A stretch of DNA of 30,762 nt from NCBI GenBank assembly GCA_034002405.1, contig JAVFAS010000045.1, positions 1-30,762 of the forward strand, read 5' to 3'. Positions within the stretch are counted from its first letter, which is position 1. Each line of letters opens with the position of its first letter. Positions 15,661-22,275 of this stretch are shown here, in pieces. The notes under the pieces were generated by a model. It saw only the letters and a program-made list of their open reading frames with translations. It did no database searches and was not told the origin of the DNA. A program made the position numbers and the translations under genes. This DNA is from SZUA-365 sp034002405 (GTDB lineage: Bacteria > Bacteroidota > Ignavibacteria > SZUA-365).

Positions 15661-16014
15661 GATGAACCTCGTCTCTGATTATCGAATGATCTCAATCCCG
15701 CCGTGCTGCATCACACCATTCCGCAAGGCGCTCGGCGCGTATCACCCGGCGGAATCCATGGGATGGGAAGCAACGGGCATGGGAGGCCACATGCAGTAGG
15801 TGAATTCGCCGTTTCTTTCTATATTGCTTGGTGTTTCACGCATGTGCCACAGGGGATCGGACAAAGTACGCTTTTCGCCCGAGAGCAGCAATCCGTCCGT
15901 CATTTCTGGCGTCCGGAACCCGGAATGCCCTTTCGACGTTCAATGGAGATGTCCTGATTCGTGTCGTATTGCATTCAATTCCATCATCAGTCCCACAACA
16001 TACCGAGGTTCACT
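15661..16014. other. Gene-free divergent interval
   Basis: No convincing gene is seen in these 354 bases. The only notable element is an AT-rich patch at 15811-15827 ending TATATTGC, a poor match to TAnnTTTG that could drive the downstream lipoprotein with a leader of about 185 nt. Short open frames here have no Shine-Dalgarno and no recognisable sequence. Confidence 0.5.
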
Positions 16015-16932
16015 ATGAAGTACTTCCGCATTCTTGCGATGTTTGCATTCGTGTCGCTGATCGCGGCCTCCTTCACTGCTTGCGATGAAGACAGCACCAG
16101 TCCCATCGATAACGATCCGGTGCTTGCCGCGCCATCGAACTTGAAGGCCGCCTCGGCCGACGGTGCGATTTTCCTGACCTGGACGGCCTCGATCGACGAG
16201 AATGAAGACAATTTCGGAAGTTACTCGATCACCATCCTCAACAAGTCGACCAACGCGACGCTCGCGCCGCGCACCGCCAGCAAGGGCATCACCTCCGCGC
16301 GCATCGACGGCCTGACCAATGGCGTCCGGTATCAGTTCACCATCCGTTCCGTGACCGATCAGGGCAAGGAAGGCACGACGTTCGCCACGGTTGAATGGTC
16401 GCCGGCCGTCCGCCAGAACACCGATGCCGGTGGTCTGCCGATCAAGGTGTACGCAATCACCTCCACCACCTTCAACAGCGCCGTGGATCTCTACAATGCC
16501 GCGGGCAAGGCCGAGGTGATTCCGCAGGCGGGACAGACCTTCCGCGACCGCGGCGATCTGTTCGTGGATGCCGCGAGCACGTCGTCCTCGCTGGAGCTCA
16601 CCAGCCCGGATGAAGCCAACAACCAGGGCATGGAGACGCAGTTCTCGAACGCGACGCCGGTGGATGTCGATAATCTCGACGCACAGCTCGCCAGCGAGCC
16701 GCCGACGGATGCGAGCTACACGCTCAAGAAGCTCACCATCCAGACCGGCAGCGCCGCCACCGGCCGCGTGTACTGGGGCCGTATCGTGCGTGGTACCGAC
16801 AAGTACTACTTCCGTCTGCTGGTCAAGAAGGGCAGCAATGGTTCGCTGATCCAGGGCAGCGGCGTGGACCGCTTCCTCGAGATGGCGGTGTCGTTCCAGA
16901 ACGCGCCGAACAACCCGTTCGCGAAGCACTAA
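16015..16932 (+). CDS. Fibronectin-III-containing lipoprotein, paralog 1
   Basis: The 305-residue precursor begins MKYFRILAMFAFVSLIAASFTAC, with a lipobox Cys at about residue 23. A fibronectin type III domain follows (about 40-130: APSNLKAASADGAIFLTW, then GLTNGVRYQFTIRSVTDQG). The C-terminal 170 residues are an unrecognised domain with FNSAVDLYNAAGKAEVIPQ, FRDRGDLFVDA, GRVYWGRIVRGTDKYYFRLLVKKG and a final NPFAKH. The same layout occurs in the paralog at 17222, so the C-terminal part is a genuine shared domain. It is probably surface- or periplasm-facing and membrane-anchored. A 20-bp triplicate repeat begins in the last codons and runs past the stop. The function is unknown. Confidence 0.88.
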   Translation: MKYFRILAMFAFVSLIAASFTACDEDSTSPIDNDPVLAAPSNLKAASADGAIFLTWTASIDENEDNFGSYSITILNKSTNATLAPRTASKGITSARIDGLTNGVRYQFTIRSVTDQGKEGTTFATVEWSPAVRQNTDAGGLPIKVYAITSTTFNSAVDLYNAAGKAEVIPQAGQTFRDRGDLFVDAASTSSSLELTSPDEANNQGMETQFSNATPVDVDNLDAQLASEPPTDASYTLKKLTIQTGSAATGRVYWGRIVRGTDKYYFRLLVKKGSNGSLIQGSGVDRFLEMAVSFQNAPNNPFAKH

Positions 16933-16970
16933 AACCGTTCGCGAAGCACTAAACCCGTTCGCGAAGCACT
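16914..16970 (+). repeat. Three 20-bp repeats with TTCGCGAA across a stop codon
   Basis: GTTCGCGAAGCACT starts at 16917, 16937 and 16957, an exact 20-bp period. The first copy codes the C-terminal FAKH and the TAA stop; copies two and three are beyond the stop. Each holds the palindrome TTCGCGAA. A single copy also ends the paralogous gene near 18110. Confidence 0.9.
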
Positions 16971-17055
16971 ACGCAGCGCACGTATCCCCGCCGCGCAGGG
17001 AGAGGTTCGCGTCTCCCGTCCGCGTGATTCACGCGACACCGCGGCCATGACCCTT

Positions 17056-17089
17056 CGAAAGCCATCGGCGATTCCGCCGATGGCTTTCG
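17056..17089 (+). terminator. Hairpin between the two lipoprotein genes, probable terminator
   Basis: A perfect 15-bp stem (17056-17070 with 17075-17089) encloses loop ATTC. The 3' arm contains CTTTCG, but no longer T-run follows, so termination may be partial. Confidence 0.65.
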
Positions 17090-17121
17090 GCGTTATGGGG
17101 CACGCACGCGTCTTCCTCCCC

Positions 17122-17152
17122 TTTCCATCCGGAGACAAATTGTCTATCTTTC
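17122..17152 (+). promoter_or_regulatory. Putative promoter of lipoprotein paralog 2
   Basis: TTTC (17122-17125) and TATCTTTC (17145-17152) are 19 bp apart, the same variant of the Bacteroidota consensus found before icd. The predicted leader is about 62 nt. Confidence 0.5.
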
Positions 17153-17221
17153 GCGACACGCCTTTCCCCGCCCCGGGCGATCGCACCCGGCGGCATCCGT
17201 AGAATCAACATGAGGATTCCC

Positions 17222-18121
17222 ATGAACGTCAAGTATTTCCGCATGCTGCTGCTGACGACGCTGCTTATCTTCGCGACTGCGTGCGACGAGGAGACCACCG
17301 GACCCATCGACGCCGATGTCAGTCCCCCGACGGATCTCCGTGCGGCATCGGACAATGAAGCGATTATTCTCGACTGGAAGCCGTCGGTCAGCGAGTCGCA
17401 GGACAATTTCGGCGGATACAGGGTTACTGTCCGGAATCCGGAAACCAATCAGTCCTTCTTCGAAAATGCCCCCAAGGGGAGTGGCCATCGCATCGAGAAT
17501 CTGAGCAACGGCACGCGCTACGAGATCACGGTGCATGCGGTGACTTCGCAGGACAAGGCCAGCGCTGATGCCCCCATGATCGAGTGGGCACCGGCGATCC
17601 GTCGTGACGTCAACCAGCTCAATCAGGAGATCCGCGTTTACGCCACCACCTCGACGACCTTCAACAGCGCGGTCGATTTGTTCAATGCCAGCGGTATCTG
17701 CGAGGTCATCCCGCAGGTGGGGGACATCTTCCGCGACCGCGGCGATCTGTATGTGCACGCACCGAACGAGACCTCGAATTTTCTCGTGATCAAAAGTCCG
17801 AGTACCGCGAACAACCAAGGCCTCGAGACGCAGTTCTCCACGGTCTTCTACAATGCCGACGATCTCGACGCGCAATTCGCCACCACGCCGCCCGCGATCG
17901 CGACCTACACCACGGCCGAGGTGACGATTCCGAACAGCTCGGTCACCACCGGCAAGGTGGTGTACGGCCGGCTCAAGCGCGGAACCGACCATTACTATTT
18001 CCGCCTTCTCGTGAAGAAAGGCGACAATGGAAAGCTGGTGCAGGGCAGCGGAGCGGACCGCTACCTTGAATTCGTGGTTTCGTACCAGCATGTCCGGAAT
18101 ATCCCCTTCGCGAAGCACTGA
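17222..18121 (+). CDS. Fibronectin-III-containing lipoprotein, paralog 2
   Basis: This 299-residue precursor starts MNVKYFRMLLLTTLLIFATAC, with lipobox Cys at about residue 21. It repeats the architecture of its neighbour: a fibronectin III domain (PPTDLRAASDNEAIILDW, LSNGTRYEITVHAVTSQD), then the same C-terminal domain with FNSAVDLFNASG, FRDRGDLYVHA, KVVYGRLKRGTDHYYFRLLVKKG and a closing PFAKH. The ATG at 17222 has AGGA upstream; an in-frame ATG 12 bases earlier is less likely. The two genes look like a tandem duplication, now diverged but with a conserved C-terminal core. The function is unknown. Confidence 0.88.
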   Translation: MNVKYFRMLLLTTLLIFATACDEETTGPIDADVSPPTDLRAASDNEAIILDWKPSVSESQDNFGGYRVTVRNPETNQSFFENAPKGSGHRIENLSNGTRYEITVHAVTSQDKASADAPMIEWAPAIRRDVNQLNQEIRVYATTSTTFNSAVDLFNASGICEVIPQVGDIFRDRGDLYVHAPNETSNFLVIKSPSTANNQGLETQFSTVFYNADDLDAQFATTPPAIATYTTAEVTIPNSSVTTGKVVYGRLKRGTDHYYFRLLVKKGDNGKLVQGSGADRYLEFVVSYQHVRNIPFAKH

Positions 18122-18137
18122 CGGACGCACCGTTCCC

Positions 18138-18168
18138 GAACGCGGGCCGTACGACGCGGCCCGCGTTC
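18138..18168 (+). terminator. GC-rich hairpin after lipoprotein paralog 2
   Basis: A perfect 12-bp stem (18138-18149 with 18157-18168) has a seven-base loop. It lacks a T-run, so it may be a weak terminator or an mRNA-stabilising structure. Confidence 0.5.
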
Positions 18169-18201
18169 CATTCCCAACGCATCCATGGAGGACGATCACC
18201 C

Positions 18202-18990
18202 ATGATCCCGGCATTCAGCACCGATGACGGCAGCGGTCCGCCGCTGCTCCTGCTTCATGCATTTCCGCTCAACGCCGCGATGTGGCAGCCGCTGCGGCGC
18301 GATCTGGCACGGCGCTGGCGCGTGATCTCCCTCACGCTCCCAGGTTTCGGACGTGGCGGCCCGTTTCTTCCCGGCACGACGATCGATGACTGCGCCGACA
18401 TGGCCTGCGCGCTGCTTGACACGATGAATATCGATCGCGCGGCGGTCGCCGGCTGTTCGATGGGCGGATACATCACCCTGGCGATGTTCCGCCGCCATCC
18501 CGAACGCGTCGCGGCGATGATTCTCGCGAACACGCGCGCGGGGGCGGACGCGGCAGAAGCCGCCGCCAATCGGAGCGCGCAGGCACGGGCGGTGCGGGAG
18601 GGCGGCCTCGCGGCCTTCCTCGCCGGGATGCGGGACAAGCTCGTCGGCCCGACCACGCAGGCGACCGCACCCGACGTGCTGCAACTGATCGACGAAATGA
18701 TGGCGAGCGCCACGGTGGAGGGCACCGCCGGCATGCTTGACGCGATGCGTCAACGACCGGACAGCACCGCCACGCTTGCCGCGGCGACGGTCCCAGTCTG
18801 TCTCATCGCCGGAGCGGAGGACGTGCTGATTCCACCCGCGGAGGCCGAGGCGATGCAGGCGCTCCTGCCCGCGGCGGAACTGCACATCCTCCCGACCAGC
18901 GGACACCTCAGTTGTCTCGAGCGCCCCATGCTCTTCAACAATATCGTCGACACGTTCCTCGCGCGACGGGTGTGGCCCGCGCGGAGCTGA
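18202..18990 (+). CDS. Alpha/beta-hydrolase fold enzyme
   Basis: The 262-residue cytoplasmic protein has the full catalytic triad: Ser86 in the nucleophile elbow GCSMGG, Asp207 in GAEDVLIP, and His235 in SGHLSCLE. LLLLHAFPLNAAMW forms the oxyanion-hole strand-turn, and a helical cap lies at about 115-185. It resembles the broad group with 3-oxoadipate enol-lactonases, carboxylesterases and BioH/MenH-type enzymes; sequence alone does not choose among them. GGAGG precedes the ATG. The DASS transporter gene follows after 18 bp, suggesting an operon and perhaps a role in handling an ester or lactone related to the transported anion. Confidence 0.88.
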   Translation: MIPAFSTDDGSGPPLLLLHAFPLNAAMWQPLRRDLARRWRVISLTLPGFGRGGPFLPGTTIDDCADMACALLDTMNIDRAAVAGCSMGGYITLAMFRRHPERVAAMILANTRAGADAAEAAANRSAQARAVREGGLAAFLAGMRDKLVGPTTQATAPDVLQLIDEMMASATVEGTAGMLDAMRQRPDSTATLAAATVPVCLIAGAEDVLIPPAEAEAMQALLPAAELHILPTSGHLSCLERPMLFNNIVDTFLARRVWPARS

Positions 18991-19008
18991 GACGCGGGGG
19001 TCGACGCC

Positions 19009-20619
19009 GTGCGTGACGACCGCGGTGCACCCGCGGGACAAACGATCGAAACGCCGCGCTGGCTGCGTCGGACGGGATTGATCGTGGGACCCGCCGCCGC
19101 CATCACGGTGCTGTTGCTCCCCGCCCCCGGTGGACTGTCGGCGGCGGGACAGGCCGTCCTGGCCACCGCGCTGATCATGGCCACGTGGTGGATCACCGAG
19201 GCGCTGCCCATTCCGGCCACCTCCCTGCTCCCGCTCGTTCTCTTCCCCCTGCTCGACGTGATCCCGATGGCCGACGCGTCGGCCCCCTACGCACATCCCC
19301 TCGTCTTCCTCTTTCTCGGCGGCTTCATCATCGCCCTGGCGGTGGAGCGCAGCGGCCTGCATCGGCGCCTCGCCCTGCGCGCCATCCTGCTCGTGGGTCA
19401 AGGACCTTCGCATCTCGTTCTCGGATTCATGATCGCCACCGCCGGACTGTCGATGTGGGTGTCGAACACGGCCACGGTGCTGCTCATGCTTCCGATCGCG
19501 AGCGCCGTGATCGACCGTGTCCGGGAACAGGATGGGGAGGATCGCACACGGCCGTTCGCGGTCGCCATGATGCTGGGTCTCGCGTACGCCGCGAGCATCG
19601 GCGGTACCGCCACGCTGATCGGTACCCCCCCCAACATCATGCTTGCCGGAGTCTTCTCGAAACTCTATCCCGCCGCCGCACCCATCGGCTTCCTGCAGTG
19701 GATGCTCTTCGCACTCCCCGTCGCGGCGCTCATGCTTCCACTGACCTGGCTGCTGCTCGTTCGCGTCATGCCCTTCTCCCGGCTGGACCGTCCGTCACCC
19801 GGCGATGCGCCACGCCGCGATGCGCCACGCCGCGATGCGATTGCCGCACGGCACCTCGCGACAGCCGGGCAGGGGCGCGCGGCGGTCCGTGAGGCGCTCA
19901 CGGGGTTGGGACCGATGACACGCAGCGAAATGATTGTGCTGTTGGTTTTCCTCGTCACGGCCGCGGCGTGGATGTTCCGCGTCCCGTTGGAACTCGGAGG
20001 AATACGGTTTCCGGGTTTGACGATGCTGCTTCCCTCCCTCGACGACGGCATGATCGCGATGATCGCCGCGCTGCTGCTGTTTTTCATTCCGGGTGAAGAC
20101 GGGCGGCGCCTGCTCGAATGGAGCGGGATCGAACGCCGCCTTCCCTGGGGTGTGCTGCTGCTCTTTGGCGGTGGTTTCGCCTTGGCCGAAGGAATGCGAC
20201 AGAGTGGTGTGACACTGTACCTTGGCGGATTGCTGACAGGGCTGGACGGACTCCCGCTGTGGATGACACTGCTGCTGATCTGCACGGTGCTGACATTTCT
20301 CACGGAGGTCACCTCGAACACGGCGACCGCGAGCATCCTCCTTCCCGTGCTGGCATCCGCCGCGGTCGCGCTCGGCTATCATCCCCTGCTGTTCATGGTC
20401 CCCGCCGCGCTCAATACCTCCTTCGCCTTCATGCTTCCCGTCGCCACGCCGCCGAACGCCATCGTGTTTTCCTCTGGTCGTGTGGGTATCCGGCAGATGG
20501 CCGTGTCCGGTCTGGCGCTGAACATCCTCGGAATCGCCGTCGTGTCAAGTCTGATGCTGCTGTTCGGCTTCCGTGTGTTTGGCATCGATCCCGCCATGCT
20601 CCCGACTTGGGCGCGCTGA
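19009..20619 (+). CDS. DASS/SLC13-family anion:Na+ symporter
   Basis: The family imports dicarboxylates, sulfate or other anions with sodium. The 536-residue protein has about eleven to twelve hydrophobic helices and the two inverted-repeat signatures: SNTATVLLMLP with Ser152 and SNTATASILLP with Ser436. Each is paired with a Pro-rich element, GGTATLIGTPPN and ATPPNAIVF, that builds the sodium and substrate sites. A cytoplasmic loop near residues 265-285 contains tandem DAPRR units. The start is GTG at 19009, close behind the hydrolase stop. The substrate cannot be assigned; a C4 or tricarboxylate is most common. Confidence 0.9.
   Translation: MRDDRGAPAGQTIETPRWLRRTGLIVGPAAAITVLLLPAPGGLSAAGQAVLATALIMATWWITEALPIPATSLLPLVLFPLLDVIPMADASAPYAHPLVFLFLGGFIIALAVERSGLHRRLALRAILLVGQGPSHLVLGFMIATAGLSMWVSNTATVLLMLPIASAVIDRVREQDGEDRTRPFAVAMMLGLAYAASIGGTATLIGTPPNIMLAGVFSKLYPAAAPIGFLQWMLFALPVAALMLPLTWLLLVRVMPFSRLDRPSPGDAPRRDAPRRDAIAARHLATAGQGRAAVREALTGLGPMTRSEMIVLLVFLVTAAAWMFRVPLELGGIRFPGLTMLLPSLDDGMIAMIAALLLFFIPGEDGRRLLEWSGIERRLPWGVLLLFGGGFALAEGMRQSGVTLYLGGLLTGLDGLPLWMTLLLICTVLTFLTEVTSNTATASILLPVLASAAVALGYHPLLFMVPAALNTSFAFMLPVATPPNAIVFSSGRVGIRQMAVSGLALNILGIAVVSSLMLLFGFRVFGIDPAMLPTWAR
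19804..19848 (+). repeat. 15-bp tandem repeat in a loop of the DASS transporter
   Basis: GATGCGCCACGCCGC occurs at 19804-19818 and 19819-19833, with a degenerate third unit to 19848. It codes DAPRR-DAPRR in a predicted cytoplasmic loop, so copy number can change without shifting frame. Confidence 0.8.
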
Positions 20620-20678
20620 TGCATCATCCGCGGGGGCCGATGCTTGCGCGGGGAAGGATTTTTGAACCGCGCATGGCT

Positions 20679-20709
20679 TGGAATTTGCCGTGTGAACCGT
20701 CAAATTCCA
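20679..20709 (+). other. Inverted repeat upstream of the outer-membrane protein gene
   Basis: TGGAATTTG (20679-20687) and CAAATTCCA (20701-20709) are perfect complements, 13 bases apart. They lie 40-70 bases before the ATG at 20749. It could be an operator or a leader hairpin. The rest of 20620-20748 shows nothing else. Confidence 0.35.
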
Positions 20710-20748
20710 GTTCGTGGCCAAAGGACACTCATTGAATCCATCACGGGA

Positions 20749-21438
20749 ATGAACATTTCACGTCACTTCTTTCTCAGCACCATCGCGGTAATCGTCGTGC
20801 TGCACGCGGTGCCCGATCACGCCGAAGCGCAGAATCCCTTTCGCCTCAAGCGCACGAAGCAGGAATCGGTCCCCATCACTGTCACGCTGCTTGCCGGGTA
20901 TAACGGGATGTCCGATCCCGCCGAACCATACCAGGATTCATTCGAGAATACCAACCTGACCTCGCTCGGCGGTCTTGGAGTGGGACTTCAGGGAATGATT
21001 GATCTGGACACGTTGCTGGTGCGCATCCGCATCGGCGCGGAAGTCACGTATTTCCGCATGTTCAGACGGGCGCTCTATGATGATCGCGGTGTGCATTTCG
21101 TCGGCGAGGAGTGGTCGACGGAGCACCCCGTCGACGCGATCGAGTCCCTGTGGGGCATCGGTGCGAATGCCCTTGTCGCGTTTGGTCCGGTCTGGAATCT
21201 CTCGATCATCCTCGGCGCGGGCTTGGAATATCACGCACCCCGCATCGACAAGGATCTCCCCATCACCGGCACGCTCACCGAGCCGCGTGTCATCCCCGCC
21301 GCCATGGCCGCCGTCAACCTGATCCTGCTCGAATACGACCACGGAAGCATTGACATGCAGATCCGCGGCACGAAGGGATTTGGCGACCACGGCAATGTGC
21401 AGTTGCAATCCCTCCTCGGCTTCACCTTTATTTTCTGA
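20749..21438 (+). CDS. Small outer-membrane beta-barrel protein
   Basis: The 229-residue precursor begins MNISRHFFLSTIAVIVVLHA, a signal peptide likely cleaved near AEAQ. It continues with alternating hydrophobic strands separated by polar loops and ends GFTFIF, with the terminal Phe typical of outer-membrane barrels. Eight to ten strands are plausible from its length. No enzymatic motif or heme site is seen, so it is not a porin-cytochrome conduit. The start is chosen because it opens the signal peptide; the longer frame upstream is not supported. It converges on the DUF3365 gene with only 12 bp between stops. The function is unknown. Confidence 0.75.
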   Translation: MNISRHFFLSTIAVIVVLHAVPDHAEAQNPFRLKRTKQESVPITVTLLAGYNGMSDPAEPYQDSFENTNLTSLGGLGVGLQGMIDLDTLLVRIRIGAEVTYFRMFRRALYDDRGVHFVGEEWSTEHPVDAIESLWGIGANALVAFGPVWNLSIILGAGLEYHAPRIDKDLPITGTLTEPRVIPAAMAAVNLILLEYDHGSIDMQIRGTKGFGDHGNVQLQSLLGFTFIF

Positions 21439-21450
21439 CAACCCTGTCCG

Positions 21451-22122
21451 TTATTCCGCGAGCGGGACGATGACGCTGACCGCGCCACGCAGTTCTCCTT
21501 CGCGGTAGCCGGTGGCGCGATCGGACGGATAGTGTGTCCGCAGCGCCTGGGCAACATCGGCGGGAATGCTTCCGGCATCGCCATGGCAGCCAAGGCAGGT
21601 CTTGCCGATCATGATCGGTTTCAGGAAGCGCAGCACGTCGCGACCGTCCATCGATACGACCTCGGCATGCACCGTCGAGGGGTCGATGCGTCCGCCCGCG
21701 GCCATGTCGGCGAATTGCGCGAGGACACGCCGTTCATACGTGTCGGGCGCATCGACGGGATTCCGCGTCTTCTCGGTGACGCGCCGGATGGTGACGCCCT
21801 CCTCGGCACCGACCAGCGTCGAGATTTCCTGTGCACGCGTGGCGCAATGCGTGACCGTTGCGGCCAGTCCCCGCTCCTCGATATTCTTCCGCACCTCTCC
21901 CATGAGCGTCCCCACCAGCCGTTCCGTCGCCCGTTTCGCCACGGCCGTCCCGGCCTCGCGCTGTTCCTGTGCACGCTGCGCGTCATTGCCGCCGGCGCAG
22001 GCGGCAAGCAGCAGCGCCACAACCAGCGCACTCATCGGCACACACAGCGCACCCATCGGCACGCGGCTCGCGCGGTATCCACCCCTCGTCCGTCCCTGCG
22101 ATATTTCACACCTCTTGTGCAT
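21451..22122 (-). CDS. DUF3365 (Tll0287-like) heme lipoprotein
   Basis: The 223-residue protein has a lipoprotein signal with lipobox LLAAC (Cys at about 42). The mature region follows the Tll0287/DUF3365 pattern: an N-terminal helix with ERLVGTLMGEV, THCATRAQEI, then RNPVDAPDTYERRVLAQF and KPIMIGKTCLGCHG with one CXXCH heme site at about 176-180. The C-terminal half is PAS/GAF-like in related proteins and often precedes sensor domains, but here the protein ends after VSVIVPLAE, so it is a stand-alone heme protein. AAGGAG supports the ATG at 22122. It is transcribed divergently from the cytochrome cluster over a shared AT-rich interval, which suggests a redox-sensing or electron-transfer role there (inference). 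Confidence 0.88.
   Translation of the reverse strand: MHKRCEISQGRTRGGYRASRVPMGALCVPMSALVVALLLAACAGGNDAQRAQEQREAGTAVAKRATERLVGTLMGEVRKNIEERGLAATVTHCATRAQEISTLVGAEEGVTIRRVTEKTRNPVDAPDTYERRVLAQFADMAAGGRIDPSTVHAEVVSMDGRDVLRFLKPIMIGKTCLGCHGDAGSIPADVAQALRTHYPSDRATGYREGELRGAVSVIVPLAE
22025..22066 (-). repeat. Two 21-bp repeats in the signal peptide of the DUF3365 protein
   Basis: The units 22025-22045 and 22046-22066 share most bases and code VPMGALC and VPMSALV before the lipobox. Seven codons per unit keep frame. Confidence 0.7.
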
Positions 22123-22191
22123 GGCCGTCTCCTTCGAAGGTGATGTGGTCGACGTGGATCACCGGCATTCTACGAAACGCGCGGCATGGAA

Positions 22192-22259
22192 GCAATATTC
22201 TCCTCTTTTTGTCTGAAATATTGCCCGCGATACCAAATATTGATAGATTGATGTTATCA
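22192..22259. promoter_or_regulatory. AT-rich repeat cluster between the DUF3365 gene and the cytochrome operon
   Basis: GCAATATT (22192-22199) and AATATTGC (22217-22224) form an 8-bp inverted repeat. AAATATTG recurs at 22216-22223 and 22235-22242, 19 bp apart. TGATGTTATCA (22249-22259) is a separate palindrome 16 bases before the ATG of the 7-heme gene. This AT-rich block stands out from GC-rich surroundings and is the natural site for promoters and a shared regulator. It does not match the FNR box, which has a four-base spacer. Confidence 0.5.
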
Positions 22260-22275
22260 CAGTTGCGAGAGTTTC

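Noticed and set aside
14287..15678. 463-codon plus-strand frame
   Set aside because: It is antisense to the GT9 and adenosine-specific-kinase-family genes, both with clear family motifs.
15702..15957. Short open frames in the 354-bp divergent interval
   Set aside because: They have no Shine-Dalgarno site, no recognisable sequence and overlapping alternatives in several frames.
20749..21438. Outer-membrane conduit for the cytochrome cluster
   Set aside because: The barrel is too small for a porin-cytochrome porin, has no heme partner and is separated by the convergent DUF3365 gene.
22243..22259. FNR/CRP-type site before the 7-heme gene
   Set aside because: The palindrome TGAT-GTT-ATCA has a three-base spacer, whereas FNR sites (TTGAT-N4-ATCAA) have four. 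I kept it only as a generic palindrome.
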